Below, one piece after another: positions 37,909 to 47,448 of a DNA stretch of 64,000 nucleotides. Both the position numbers and the translations under genes were made by a program. This DNA is from DATJGR01 sp963812255 (GTDB lineage: Bacteria > Pseudomonadota > Gammaproteobacteria > Pseudomonadales > Azotimanducaceae): the NCBI GenBank assembly GCA_963812255.1, contig CAWEUM010000005.1:1240001-1304000 (forward strand). The letters run 5' to 3'. The notes below the pieces were generated by a model, which searched no databases, was not told the origin of the DNA, and saw nothing but the letters and a program-made list of their open reading frames with translations. How positions within the stretch are numbered: position 1 is the stretch's first letter; every line of letters starts with the position of its first letter.

Positions 37909-39129
37909 ATGGCCGCAAGCGCACAATTCGTTTGGGAAGGAACCGACAAGCAAGGTCGCCGCGCCAAAGGCGAGATTTCCAGCTCGAACCCAGCCATCGC
38001 CAAAGCGGAGCTGCGCAAGCAGGGCATCAACGCGACGCGCGTCCGCAAGAAGGGCTCGGGGCTCGGCCTCGGCGGCGGAGCGAGCATCAACTCGGCAGAC
38101 ATTTCGCTGTTCACGCGCCAGATGGCCACGATGATGCGCGCCGGGGTGCCACTGGTGCAGTCGTTCGAAATCGTTGCGGATGGCGTCGACAAACCGAAAC
38201 TGCGTGACCTGGTGTTGGCAATCCGCGCGGACGTCTCGTCCGGTAATACGTTTGCGTCGGCGCTGCGCAAACATCCGGTCCACTTCGACGACCTGTTCTG
38301 CAATCTCGTCGATGCTGGCGAACAATCCGGCTCGCTCGAGACGATGCTGGACCGGATCGCGACGTACAAGGAAAAGACCGAGAGCCTCAAGGCCAAGGTT
38401 CGCAAGGCGATGACCTACCCGATTGCGGTGGTCGTCGTCGCAGTGATCGTGTCGGGCATTCTGCTGATCAAGGTGGTACCGCAGTTCCAGACGGTCTTCG
38501 CCGGCTTCGGCGCGGAACTGCCCGCGTTCACGCTGTTCGTCATCCACATTTCGGAGATCGTGCAGGCGTACTGGATCATGATCCTGCTCGGTATTGCTGC
38601 CGCAATCGCCGGTTTCACGATCGCGCGACGTCGCTCCAAGCCTCTCCGAGATGCCATCGACCGCACCGCATTGAAACTTCCTGTGGTTGGCAACCTTATC
38701 GAGAAGTCCGCGGTTGCGCGATTCGCACGGACACTGTCGACGACGTTTGCCGCGGGTGTTCCGCTGGTCGATGCGTTGAATTCCGTCGCAGGCGCTACTG
38801 GCAATTCGGTGTTCGTCAACGCGGTGTACAAGGTCCGCGACGATGTGTCGACCGGCCAACAGCTGAACTTCTCGATGCGCAGCACCGGTGTGTTTCCCAA
38901 CATGGTCACCCAGATGGTGGCGATCGGTGAAGAGTCTGGCGCGCTCGACACCATGCTCGACAAATCCGCCTCTTACTACGAAGAGCAGGTCGACAACGCG
39001 GTGGATAATCTCACCGCGCTGATGGAACCGATGATCATGTCGGTGCTCGGCGTGCTGATCGGTGGCCTGATCATTGCCATGTACCTGCCGATCTTCCAAC
39101 TCGGTCGAGTCGTCGGCGGAGGCAACTGA
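37909..39129 (+). CDS. pilC: Type IV pilus inner-membrane platform protein PilC
   Basis: 406 residues, the usual size. After the N-terminal cytoplasmic region (FVWEGTDKQGRRAKGEIS), two repeated GspF domains each carry the pattern FTRQMATMMRAGVPLVQSFE / FARTLSTTFAAGVPLVDALN. Three to four membrane spans follow (VVVVAVIVSGILLIKVVPQF, WIMILLGIAAAIAGF, and the terminal MSVLGVLIGGLIIAMYLPIF). It couples PilB motor activity to pilin insertion. Sixteen bases separate it from pilB; pilD starts 19 bases downstream. Confidence 0.95.
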   Translation: MAASAQFVWEGTDKQGRRAKGEISSSNPAIAKAELRKQGINATRVRKKGSGLGLGGGASINSADISLFTRQMATMMRAGVPLVQSFEIVADGVDKPKLRDLVLAIRADVSSGNTFASALRKHPVHFDDLFCNLVDAGEQSGSLETMLDRIATYKEKTESLKAKVRKAMTYPIAVVVVAVIVSGILLIKVVPQFQTVFAGFGAELPAFTLFVIHISEIVQAYWIMILLGIAAAIAGFTIARRRSKPLRDAIDRTALKLPVVGNLIEKSAVARFARTLSTTFAAGVPLVDALNSVAGATGNSVFVNAVYKVRDDVSTGQQLNFSMRSTGVFPNMVTQMVAIGEESGALDTMLDKSASYYEEQVDNAVDNLTALMEPMIMSVLGVLIGGLIIAMYLPIFQLGRVVGGGN

Positions 39130-39148
39130 CGCAGACGGGTTCGTCCAC

Positions 39149-40012
39149 ATGTCGCTGACGCATCTGTTGGGCCAGGGTTGGCTGGTGTTGCTGTTGCTCG
39201 TGTGGACCGCGTTGTCGGTCGGTAGCTTTCTCAACGTTGCTATCTACCGTCTGCCTGTGATGATGAAGCGGGAGTGGCGCGCACAGGCGACGGAGGTACT
39301 CGAGCTGAGCGCCGCGCCAACGGAACCTCACTTCGAAGAGCCACCCTTCAATTTGATGGTGCCGCGTTCGCGATGCCCGCACTGTGCGACGCCGATTTCC
39401 GCTTGGCACAACGTCCCGGTGCTGAGTTGGTTGAGGTTACGGGGCCGCTGCGCGCATTGCCGCGCGCCGATATCGGCCCGATATCCATTTGTAGAGGTGC
39501 TTACCGCTGTAGCGTCGATGATGGTCGTGGCGACCTTCGGCTACACGTGGATTGGCTTGGCGGGGCTCGCCTTCACGTGGGCAATCATCGCGCTGGCGTT
39601 CATTGATTTCGATACAAAACTTCTGCCGGATCAGATCACGTTGCCGCTGCTGTGGCTCGGCCTGATCGCGAACCTGTCGGGTGGTTTTATCGATCTCTCG
39701 TCGGCCGTCGTCGGCGCAGTTGCCGGCTATCTGGTGCTGTGGTCGATCTATTGGGCGTTCAAGCTGATCACCGGCAAGGAAGGCATGGGCTACGGCGATT
39801 TCAAGCTACTGGCCGCCCTCGGCGCTTGGTTCGGTTGGCAGGCTCTACCAGTTCTCGTGCTCATTTCGTCGGTAGTAGGCATCGCATTAGGTGGCACGCT
39901 GATGCTGATTCGCGGCAACCGCGACCCCATTCCGTTCGGGCCGTACCTTGCGATCGCCGGGTGGGTCACACTGCTCGCGCATGATAGGGTGATCGCCGTC
40001 GTTTTCGGCTGA
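39149..40012 (+). CDS. pilD: Prepilin peptidase / N-methyltransferase PilD
   Basis: 287 residues from ATG 39149; an upstream start at 39074 lies inside pilC. The cytoplasmic zinc-type domain has two CxxC pairs (SRCPHCATPISAWHNVPVLS and GRCAHCRAPISARYPFVE). The aspartyl protease residues are in ALAFIDFDTKLLPDQITLPL and GMGYGDFKLLAALGAW, and about eight membrane spans are visible. It cleaves prepilins after Gly and methylates Phe1. It would serve both pilins here and any type II secretion pseudopilins elsewhere. Operon order pilB-pilC-pilD-coaE-yacG is the Pseudomonas order. Confidence 0.95.
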   Translation: MSLTHLLGQGWLVLLLLVWTALSVGSFLNVAIYRLPVMMKREWRAQATEVLELSAAPTEPHFEEPPFNLMVPRSRCPHCATPISAWHNVPVLSWLRLRGRCAHCRAPISARYPFVEVLTAVASMMVVATFGYTWIGLAGLAFTWAIIALAFIDFDTKLLPDQITLPLLWLGLIANLSGGFIDLSSAVVGAVAGYLVLWSIYWAFKLITGKEGMGYGDFKLLAALGAWFGWQALPVLVLISSVVGIALGGTLMLIRGNRDPIPFGPYLAIAGWVTLLAHDRVIAVVFG

Positions 40013-40022
40013 GAATCCGTGC

Positions 40023-40628
40023 ATGTTCGTGGTCGGCCTCACCGGTGGAATCGGTTCGGGAAAGTCCGCAGTATCCCAACGGTTCGAGCGTCTCGGCATC
40101 AAAGTCGTCGATGCCGATATCGCATCGCGTGAGGTCGTCAAACCCGGCGCACCTGCGCTGACGTCCATCCGCCAGCACTTCGGCGCCGACGTGATCCAGG
40201 CGGACAGCACGCTCGATCGCGCGCGGTTGCGCGCCGTCGTATTCGCGAATCCCGACGAGCGCAAGTGGCTCGAACGACTGCTGCATCCGCGCATCAACGC
40301 ATACCTCGAGCGTGAGCTGGCCAGCGCCCAATCACCGTATGCGATGCTCGTCTCGCCACTTTTGATGGAGAGTGGGCAGGCCCGGCTTGCGAATCGTATT
40401 CTGGTCGTCGATGTGCCGGAACACGTACAGCTCGAACGGACGATGGCCCGCGACGCCAACGATGCGGCACAGGTGAAGGCCATCATGGCGGCTCAGACCG
40501 ATAGGATGGCGCGACTGGCAAAAGCCGATGACGTGATAACGAACGACGCGGGGTTCGATGCTCTGGATGCACGCGTCGCTGCACTGCACCAACGCTATCT
40601 CGAACTGGCTCGCGAGGCCCAGCGGTGA
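40023..40628 (+). CDS. coaE: Dephospho-CoA kinase
   Basis: 201 residues. P-loop VGLTGGIGSGKSAVSQRFER, DADIASREVVKPG, LHPRINAYLERELA and VVDVPEHVQLERTMARDAND are typical of CoaE. It phosphorylates the 3'-OH of dephospho-CoA, the last step of coenzyme A synthesis. It lies 10 bases after pilD, and its stop TGA overlaps the ATG of yacG by one base. Confidence 0.95.
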   Translation: MFVVGLTGGIGSGKSAVSQRFERLGIKVVDADIASREVVKPGAPALTSIRQHFGADVIQADSTLDRARLRAVVFANPDERKWLERLLHPRINAYLERELASAQSPYAMLVSPLLMESGQARLANRILVVDVPEHVQLERTMARDANDAAQVKAIMAAQTDRMARLAKADDVITNDAGFDALDARVAALHQRYLELAREAQR

Positions 40629-40822
40629 TGGCCGACAGCCCCGCCCGGATCGTCGCGTGTCCAACCTGCCGCAAGCCGGTGCACTGGAGCGAGACGAGCC
40701 GTTACCGTCCGTTCTGTTCGGACCGGTGTCGGCTGATCGATCTCGGCGCGTGGGCGAACGAGAGCCATCGCATTCCAGCAGAAGACCCAGACGACGAATC
40801 AGTATCTGAAGATCCCGACTGA
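40628..40822 (+). CDS. yacG: DNA gyrase inhibitor YacG (zinc protein)
   Basis: 64 residues. Four Cys in IVACPTCRKPVHWSE and YRPFCSDRCRLIDLGAWANE form the YacG zinc site, followed by an acidic tail (EDPDDESVSEDPD). E. coli YacG binds GyrB and inhibits gyrase. The start overlaps the coaE stop (TGATG); the GTG three bases earlier is also possible. End of the pil-coaE-yacG operon; argJ is convergent 39 bases on. Confidence 0.93.
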   Translation: MADSPARIVACPTCRKPVHWSETSRYRPFCSDRCRLIDLGAWANESHRIPAEDPDDESVSEDPD

Positions 40823-40861
40823 GACTGAATCGACTCGTTGGCGTTCGTTCGGGTAGTCAGA

Positions 40862-42079
40862 TCAAGTCCGGTACTCCGCATTGATGCGGACGTACTCGTA
40901 CGAGAAATCACAAGTCCAGATCGACTCCGTCGAATCGCCCATACCGAGGTCGATGCGAACGGTGAATTCAGACTGCCTCATCACCGCCGCACCCGCTTCT
41001 TCCTCATATTCCGGCGCGATCATGCCGCCTCTTGCAACGCACACATCGTCCAGGAATAACGCTACCCGATCTGTCCGCAGTCCTTCGATACCGGATCGCC
41101 CAATCGCCATGCAGAACCGACCCCAATTCGGATCGCTCGCGAACATAGCAGTCTTGATGAGGGGAGACTCACCAACGGTGTACGCGACCTGCAGACAATC
41201 GGCCGCATTGCGTCCACCAGCGACCGTCACGGTGACGAATTTCGTCGCACCCTCGGCGTCACGAATGATTCGTTGCGCAAGTTCGCGCGCCACGTCCAGC
41301 ACGGCGTCGCGCAGCGACCAGTATCCGGCGTGCGTTTCCGAATCAATGAGCGGATTGCCCGCAGCACCGGTCGCAATGACGATGAACGAGTCGTTGGTGG
41401 ACGTGTCGCCATCGACGGTGATGCGATTGAAGCTGGCGGCCGCGGCCGATCTCACGAGACGATCGAGACATTCCCGCGAGACCGACGCGTCCGTGGCGAT
41501 GTATGCCAGCATCGTCGCCATGTCGGGTCGGATCATGCCCGCGCCTTTCGCAATGCCCGTGATCGTCACGTTCACGTCACCGAGAACGATCGTCTTCGAG
41601 ATCGCTTTCGGACCCGTATCCGTCGTCATAATAGCGCGCGACGCGGCTTCCCAGTCCGCATCGAGTTGGTCGCAAGCGAGCGAAATTCCGTCTCTCATTT
41701 TCGCAAGTGGCAAACGCTGACCGATTACACCGGTCGAGAACGGCAGCACGGTCTGCGCCGGAACGCCCAAGGAGTCCGCCGCCCAACGACAGCATTGGAG
41801 CGCATCTTCAACGCCCAAATCACCTGTGGCCGCATTCGCATTGCCGCTGTTGATCAGGACTGCACGCGGCGCGCCGGCCCGCAGGTGCTCCTCGCACAGC
41901 CGCACCGGCGCAGCCTTGAATGCACTTTGGGTAAATACGCCGGCGACCGCGGTCCCCGGCGCCAGCGTCATCACGACCAGATCATCACGCTGCGTCTGTT
42001 TGATTGCCGCACACGCGGTGCCGATACGAATCCCGCGGATCGCGCTCAGTCTCCCGAGCGCAGGAAGGTTGACCGCCAT
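40862..42079 (-). CDS. argJ: Bifunctional ornithine acetyltransferase / N-acetylglutamate synthase ArgJ
   Basis: 405 residues from ATG 42079, whose first base is the last base of the secA stop (TGATG). LPALGRLSAIRGIRIGTACA is the normal ArgJ start; the frame beyond 42079 is inside secA. The self-cleavage and nucleophile site reads KGAGMIRPDMATMLAY (Thr in MATM), and TVDGDTSTNDSFIVIATGAA and SDPNWGRFCMAIGRSGIE are also diagnostic. ArgJ closes the cyclic arginine pathway by moving acetyl from N-acetylornithine to glutamate. The secA-argJ order is as in Pseudomonas. Confidence 0.95.
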   Translation of the reverse strand: MAVNLPALGRLSAIRGIRIGTACAAIKQTQRDDLVVMTLAPGTAVAGVFTQSAFKAAPVRLCEEHLRAGAPRAVLINSGNANAATGDLGVEDALQCCRWAADSLGVPAQTVLPFSTGVIGQRLPLAKMRDGISLACDQLDADWEAASRAIMTTDTGPKAISKTIVLGDVNVTITGIAKGAGMIRPDMATMLAYIATDASVSRECLDRLVRSAAAASFNRITVDGDTSTNDSFIVIATGAAGNPLIDSETHAGYWSLRDAVLDVARELAQRIIRDAEGATKFVTVTVAGGRNAADCLQVAYTVGESPLIKTAMFASDPNWGRFCMAIGRSGIEGLRTDRVALFLDDVCVARGGMIAPEYEEEAGAAVMRQSEFTVRIDLGMGDSTESIWTCDFSYEYVRINAEYRT

Positions 42080-44817
42080 CAGGTGCGGCCGTGGCAGTGC
42101 TTGTACTTCTTGCCCGAACCACAAGGGCACGCTTCGTTGCGGCCGACTTTGCGTTCCTGGCGAACGAACGTCTCCGCCTTTTGCATGACTGGCTCCGGTT
42201 CCGGTTCCGCGTCACCATTCAAGCCACTCGCATCCTGATGCGTGAAGCGCATCTTTTTGGTTTGTTCTTCACGACGGCGTCGCTCGATTTCCTCGACACT
42301 CTCGGGCCGTTCGATCTGAACGCGCGACAGCAATCGAATGGCGTCGCGTTTGATGACGTACAAGAGCTCCTGGAACAGTTCGAACGCTTCGCGCTTGTAT
42401 TCCTGCTTCGGCTGCTTCTGTGCATACGCGCGCAGATGAATGCCCTGGCGCAGGTGGTCCATCGTCGCCAAGTGCTCTTTCCAACGTTGGTCGAGAATCT
42501 GCAACATGACCTGCTTCTCGACGAGCCGAATCTCCACACCCTGTTCGCGCCATTGCGCTTCCTTCGTGTCGTACTCGGACGTGATCTGTTCGAGGATCTT
42601 TTGTCGCAGCGAATCTTCATTGAGGGAGTCGTCCTCATCGAGCCAGTGACGCACCGGTAGGCTCGCATTGAACTCCGCGAGCAGCGCCTGCTCGAGTCCG
42701 CCGATATCCCACTGTTCCTCGAGACTCTGCGCCGGAATGTAGTCGCTGACAACGTTGGAGACGACCTCTTCGCGCAACCCTGTGACCATGTCCGAGATAT
42801 CGTCCGCGGCCATCAACTCGTCACGTTGCTGATAAATGACCTGACGCTGGTCGTTCGAAACATCGTCGTATTCCAGCAGGTTTTTGCGAATGTCGAAGTT
42901 GCGCCCCTCGACCTTGCGCTGCGCTTTCTCGATCGCGTTGGTGACCATCCGATGTTCGATGGCTTCGCCCTTCTCGAGTCCCAACGATTGCATGATGCCG
43001 CGGATCCGGTCCGATGCGAAGATCCGCATCAGGTTGTCTTCCATCGATAGATAGAAGCGCGACGATCCGTTATCGCCCTGTCGGCCCGCCCGGCCGCGGA
43101 GTTGATTGTCAATTCGTCTGGATTCGTGGCGCTCGGTCCCGATGATGTGCAAGCCGCCGGCTGCGATGACGCCGTCGTGGCGCTCCTGCCACTCCGCGCG
43201 GATCTGATCGGTCTGCGCCCGCGATGGGCTTTCAACGGCCGCCACCTCTGCCTGCCAGTTCCCACCGAGTACGATGTCGGTCCCCCGACCCGCCATGTTG
43301 GTCGCGATCGTGACCACACCGGGCCGGCCGGCCTGCGCGATGATTTCCGCTTCACGTTCGTGTTGCTTCGCGTTCAGGACGCTATGCGGGATCTTGCGTT
43401 TCACGAGTTCTGCTGACAGGCGTTCTGACGACTCGATCGAGGCGGTGCCAACGAGCACCGGACGGCCCTCGGCGACCCGCTCATTGATGTCCTCGACGAT
43501 CGCGTCGTATTTCTCGTCGATCGTCAGATACACCAGATCGTTGGCGTCATTGCGCACCATCGGTCTGTGGGTCGGAATGACAACGACAGAAAGGCCATAT
43601 ATCTGATGAAATTCAAAGGCTTCCGTGTCCGCAGTACCCGTCATTCCCGAAAGCTTGCGATACATGCGGAAATAGTTTTGGAAGGTCGTCGACGCGAGCG
43701 TCTGCGTCTCATTCTGAATCGAAACGTTCTCCTTTGCTTCGACCGCCTGATGCAGGCCCTCGGACCAGCGTCGTCCTGGCATCGCACGCCCGGTGTGCTC
43801 GTCGACGATGACGATTTCGTCGTTCTGCACCATGTAGTCGACATCGCGCTTGAACAGGTTGTGGGCGCGCAGCGCAGCGTGAAGGTGATGCAGCAGACCG
43901 AGATTGGTGGCGGCATAGAGGCTGTCGCCTTCGCTGAGCAGTCCGAGCCGGACCATCTCGTCTTCGACGAATGTGTGGCCGCGCTCGGTGAGTTCGATCT
44001 GCCGGTTCTTTTCGTCGAGGATGAAATCTCCTTCTTCGATGATGCCGTCGGGCTCGTCGACGGTGCCGATCTGACGCTTGAGTTTGGGCGCGAGCCGGTC
44101 GATCTTCTGATAGAGATCGGTACTTTCCTCTGCTGGGCCGGAAATGATCAGCGGTGTTCGCGCCTCGTCGATCAGGATCGAATCGACCTCGTCCACAATC
44201 GCGAAATTCAGCCCACGCTGAAACTTGTCCTTGAGCGTGAACGCCATGTTGTCGCGAAGGTAGTCGAAGCCAAACTCGTTGTTGGTGCCGTACGTGACGT
44301 CGGCGAGATATGCCTCGCGCTTCGATTCCATGTCCTGGCGAGATTGAATGACACCAACCGTCATGCCGAGGGCCGTCAGGATCGGCCCCATCCAGTCCGC
44401 ATCGCGACGCGCCAGATAGTCATTCACGGTCACGATGTGAACACCTTGGCCCGTCAACGCGTTCAGATAGGCAGGTAATGTCGCAACCAGTGTTTTGCCC
44501 TCTCCGGTGCGCATCTCCGCAATGCGCCCTTCGTGCAGCGTGATACCGCCGATGATCTGAACATCGAACGGACGCAGGCCCAGCACACGCACCGACGCCT
44601 CACGAACGACCGCAAACGCCTCGGGCAGCAGGTCATCGAGCGAGGCGCCTGAGTCTAGTCTTTGGCGAAATTCGCCGGTCTTGGCCTTGAGCGCTTCGTC
44701 CGATAGGGCATGGGTCTGTTCTTCGAACGCGTTGACACGCGCAACCAACTTCCCCATGCGCTTCAGCTCGCGGCTGTTCGCGCTGCCAAAGACCTTGACG
44801 AATATTCCACCGGCCAT
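42079..44817 (-). CDS. secA: Preprotein translocase ATPase SecA
   Basis: 912 residues, close to the 901 of E. coli. Walker A appears as MRTGEGKTLVATLPAYLNAL, the DEAD-like Walker B as NFAIVDEVDSILIDEARTPL, and motif VI region as NMAGRGTDIVLGG and QLRGRAGRQGDNGSSRFYLS. The C-terminus carries the zinc motif NEACPCGSGKKYKHCHG for SecB and phospholipid binding. It drives Sec-dependent protein export. argJ is coupled downstream; 140 bases separate it from the M23 peptidase gene upstream. No secM-like arrest peptide gene was recognised. Confidence 0.97.
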   Translation of the reverse strand: MAGGIFVKVFGSANSRELKRMGKLVARVNAFEEQTHALSDEALKAKTGEFRQRLDSGASLDDLLPEAFAVVREASVRVLGLRPFDVQIIGGITLHEGRIAEMRTGEGKTLVATLPAYLNALTGQGVHIVTVNDYLARRDADWMGPILTALGMTVGVIQSRQDMESKREAYLADVTYGTNNEFGFDYLRDNMAFTLKDKFQRGLNFAIVDEVDSILIDEARTPLIISGPAEESTDLYQKIDRLAPKLKRQIGTVDEPDGIIEEGDFILDEKNRQIELTERGHTFVEDEMVRLGLLSEGDSLYAATNLGLLHHLHAALRAHNLFKRDVDYMVQNDEIVIVDEHTGRAMPGRRWSEGLHQAVEAKENVSIQNETQTLASTTFQNYFRMYRKLSGMTGTADTEAFEFHQIYGLSVVVIPTHRPMVRNDANDLVYLTIDEKYDAIVEDINERVAEGRPVLVGTASIESSERLSAELVKRKIPHSVLNAKQHEREAEIIAQAGRPGVVTIATNMAGRGTDIVLGGNWQAEVAAVESPSRAQTDQIRAEWQERHDGVIAAGGLHIIGTERHESRRIDNQLRGRAGRQGDNGSSRFYLSMEDNLMRIFASDRIRGIMQSLGLEKGEAIEHRMVTNAIEKAQRKVEGRNFDIRKNLLEYDDVSNDQRQVIYQQRDELMAADDISDMVTGLREEVVSNVVSDYIPAQSLEEQWDIGGLEQALLAEFNASLPVRHWLDEDDSLNEDSLRQKILEQITSEYDTKEAQWREQGVEIRLVEKQVMLQILDQRWKEHLATMDHLRQGIHLRAYAQKQPKQEYKREAFELFQELLYVIKRDAIRLLSRVQIERPESVEEIERRRREEQTKKMRFTHQDASGLNGDAEPEPEPVMQKAETFVRQERKVGRNEACPCGSGKKYKHCHGRT

Positions 44818-44957
44818 AGAAAGATTGGACGCGAGAAAAGCGGCATGTTACCGCGTTTGGAACCGATTTTGACGGGCCGAGACGCCCGAACAGATTTGAT
44901 GGAAACGCACCGGGCGTCGTTTCGCGCTACTGCGGGGCCCGACTCTTCGTGCGCGAA

Positions 44958-45878
44958 TCAGCTTCGGCGAGCGAGCGCAACGTATCGCGCGGGGTTGACG
45001 GGCCGACCGTCTTTGAGCACCTCGAAGTGCACGTGCGGCCCCGTCGAGCGGCCGGTACTCCCCATGCGACCAATCACCTGGCCCTTCTTCACGACATCGC
45101 CGACCGCGACCAGCAACTCGGCGTCATGTCCATATCGACTCACGTATCCACCGCCGTGATTGATCTCGATCATACGGCCGTAACCGCCTCTCTCACCCGC
45201 GAACGTCACGACACCCGACGCAACGGCTACGATGTCCGAACCGGGCTTGCCGGCAAAGTCGGCACCGGCGTGCCATGCGATGCGGCCGGTAAACGGATCT
45301 ACGCGACGGCCGAATCCGGACGACATCCAGCCGAACTTGATCGGTCGCCCTTCGAGCGCGACTTCCTGACGAAACTTCTGATGCTCGACCAGAGATGCGA
45401 GCACCTCGAGTTCGTCTTCGCGCACTTTGATCTGGCTGGCAAGAACATCGGCAGCCTGCATGAATCCGGCGCCAGACTGAGGCACTTCGACATCCGATTC
45501 CGGACCGCCAACGGGCGGTGCTTCGTCGAAGCGGAACTCACCTTCATCGAGCCGCGCGACCTCGGTTACGCGCTCGCCCAACGCCTCGATGCGCAGCAGA
45601 CGCGCCTGCATCGCCGCTAATCGGCGACCCACCGCATCCATTTCGATGCGGCTCTTTGATTGAATGTTCGCGATCTCCTGGCGTTGGCCGTTCAAGCGGT
45701 CCTGCCAGGTCGCAATCGTTCGACTATCGAGGAGGTCGTTGCCGATGAGGCGGGTGGCGACGAGGATGTTTCCAACCAGCCCCGCGACCACAACGAGAGC
45801 CAACACAACAACCCACGCGCCCGGAATGCGGTGGGGCTGCGCTCGACCGCTCTTTTCCCGAAAGAGTATGATCTGCAT
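44958..45878 (-). CDS. Membrane-anchored M23 (LytM) peptidase
   Basis: 306 residues. A cytoplasmic tip and one span (WVVVLALVVVAGLVGNILVA) lead to a helical, probably coiled-coil region (about 55-170) and a C-terminal LytM domain. Zinc ligands and catalytic His are visible in RIAWHAGADFAGKPGSDIVA, INHGGGYVSRYGHDAELLVA and GRSTGPHVHFEVLKDG, so it should be an active DD- or DL-endopeptidase rather than an EnvC-like degenerate protein. A gene of this kind sits between lpxC/dciA and secA in Pseudomonas too. It diverges from dciA with 26 bases between starts. Confidence 0.88.
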   Translation of the reverse strand: MQIILFREKSGRAQPHRIPGAWVVVLALVVVAGLVGNILVATRLIGNDLLDSRTIATWQDRLNGQRQEIANIQSKSRIEMDAVGRRLAAMQARLLRIEALGERVTEVARLDEGEFRFDEAPPVGGPESDVEVPQSGAGFMQAADVLASQIKVREDELEVLASLVEHQKFRQEVALEGRPIKFGWMSSGFGRRVDPFTGRIAWHAGADFAGKPGSDIVAVASGVVTFAGERGGYGRMIEINHGGGYVSRYGHDAELLVAVGDVVKKGQVIGRMGSTGRSTGPHVHFEVLKDGRPVNPARYVALARRS

Positions 45879-45904
45879 CGTTCTTCTATTCGTGCCTACT
45901 GCTC

Positions 45905-46375
45905 GTGGCCAACCGAAAGATAGAGAGTCTTCTCTCGCCCGGCCGCCCCCCGTCGTCTGCGCTCGCCCGCCTGATCAATCGTGCATCCCAACAAGATGCC
46001 TGGACCAATCAATTGCGCGCCCTGCTGCCGCAGGATCTGGCTTCGCAATGCCGAGTCGCGAACGTACGCGATCGGTCGCTCACTGTCCATATCGACAACG
46101 CAGCCTGGGCGACTCGGCTGCGCTTCCTGATTCCAGAACTAATCGAAAGTCTCGGTCGCCTCGCCGACTTCGCGACCGTCAACGAAATTCGCCTGAAGGT
46201 GGTTCCAGCTGCGACCGATGCGACCTCACCGCCAGAGGGTGCCTGGACGACCCGGCCGCCCGACCGGACTTCACTCCTCGAACTCGCCAACCATGTCGAT
46301 CATGCGGATTTGCGGGACGTGATTCTGCGACTTGCGGCACAGGCCGACGCGGCGCCGACTGTACGCGGTCGTTAG
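45905..46375 (+). CDS. dciA: DciA-like (DUF721) replicative helicase loader
   Basis: 156 residues, GTG start. The N-terminal part (SPGRPPSSALARLINRASQQ, WTNQLRALLPQDLASQCRVA, DRSLTVHIDNAAWATRLRFL, IPELIESLGR) matches the DUF721 domain, which in DciA loads the DnaB helicase in bacteria lacking DnaC. The C-terminal third is not conserved. It is the only plus-strand gene among the dcw-secA genes and lies next to lpxC, as in Pseudomonas. Its start is 26 bases from the divergent M23 gene, so its promoter overlaps that gene's 5' region. Confidence 0.85.
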   Translation: MANRKIESLLSPGRPPSSALARLINRASQQDAWTNQLRALLPQDLASQCRVANVRDRSLTVHIDNAAWATRLRFLIPELIESLGRLADFATVNEIRLKVVPAATDATSPPEGAWTTRPPDRTSLLELANHVDHADLRDVILRLAAQADAAPTVRGR

Positions 46376-46390
46376 CGGTGGTGCGACCGG

Positions 46391-47302
46391 TCAACCGAAG
46401 ACCGGTCGAGAGAAGGATATCGGTGCGACATCCCGTTCGGTTTCGAACGTAATCACGTCCCACGCATTGTGATTCGCCAGCACTTTTCGAAGCAGTGCAT
46501 TGTTCGATGCGTGGCCGGATTTGTATCCTGAGAAAGAGCCCAGCACGCTGTGGCCCAATAGATACAGATCGCCGATCACGTCGAGAATCTTGTGCTTTAC
46601 GAACTCGTCTTCGAGGCGCAGGCCTTCTTCATTGAGAATGCGGAAATCATCGACAACCACTGCATTGTCGAGACTGCCCCCGCGTGCCAGGTCCATCTCC
46701 CTGAGTTTCTCGAAATCGGCCAGGAATCCAAAGGTTCGAGCTCGACTGATCTCCTTGACGAACGTCGTACTCGAAAAGTCGACGACCGCGGACTTCGTAT
46801 GCTTGCGGAACACAGGATGGTCGTACAACAACGTGTATTCGACTCGAAACCCGTTGTACGGAGACAGCTTTACCGAGATATCGCCGTCGGTGTGCACCGT
46901 CTCTTCGAGGATGCGGATAAACTTCTTCGGTGCCTCCTGATCGAGGATGCCCGCCGATTGCAGCAGAAATACGAACGGGGCAGCGCTGCCATCCATGATG
47001 GGCAACTCCGGCGCATCGACCTCGATGTACGCGTTGTCGATCCCGAGGCCTGCAAAGGCCGACATCAGGTGCTCGACCGTCGAGATCCGAATCGTGCCGG
47101 CTGCGAGCGTCGTGGCCATCGTCGTGTCGCCCACATGCCGCACTCGCGCCGGGATCTCGACCGGGGGATTGACATCGACCCGCCTGAACACAATTCCAGT
47201 GTCGATCGGGGCGGGCCGCAACGTCACAACGACCTTCTCACCGGTGTGCATGCCGACGCCGGTGGCGCGAATCGTGTTTTTTAACGTCCTTTGACTGATC
47301 AT
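46391..47302 (-). CDS. lpxC: UDP-3-O-acyl-N-acetylglucosamine deacetylase LpxC
   Basis: 303 residues, the usual length. Landmarks: ISQRTLKNTIRATGVGMHTG, zinc His in ISTVEHLMSAFAGLGIDNAY, ARTFGFLADFEKLREMDLARGG (20-residue core conserved), FVKHKILDVIGDLYLLGHSV with the second His and Asp, and KSGHASNNALLRKVL with the catalytic His. It commits precursors to lipid A, confirming a Gram-negative outer membrane with LPS. It follows ftsZ with a gap of 146 bases and is convergent with dciA. Confidence 0.97.
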   Translation of the reverse strand: MISQRTLKNTIRATGVGMHTGEKVVVTLRPAPIDTGIVFRRVDVNPPVEIPARVRHVGDTTMATTLAAGTIRISTVEHLMSAFAGLGIDNAYIEVDAPELPIMDGSAAPFVFLLQSAGILDQEAPKKFIRILEETVHTDGDISVKLSPYNGFRVEYTLLYDHPVFRKHTKSAVVDFSSTTFVKEISRARTFGFLADFEKLREMDLARGGSLDNAVVVDDFRILNEEGLRLEDEFVKHKILDVIGDLYLLGHSVLGSFSGYKSGHASNNALLRKVLANHNAWDVITFETERDVAPISFSRPVFG

Positions 47303-47448
47303 CGGCGCTCATTGCCCAGGTTGTCGAGCGGCGCTTTGTCCCGAGGTGGTGTCTCGAGGTAGTGCGGCACGACGCGCATGTTAGCAAGCGCGGTCCTTTC
47401 CAGCCATGTATTGCCGCCGGAAAGTTCTCCGAAGCCCTCCGAACCCCT

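Noticed and set aside
44818..44957. Possible secM-type arrest peptide upstream of secA
   Set aside because: No open frame with an arrest-like motif; the M23 peptidase occupies the position, as in Pseudomonas.
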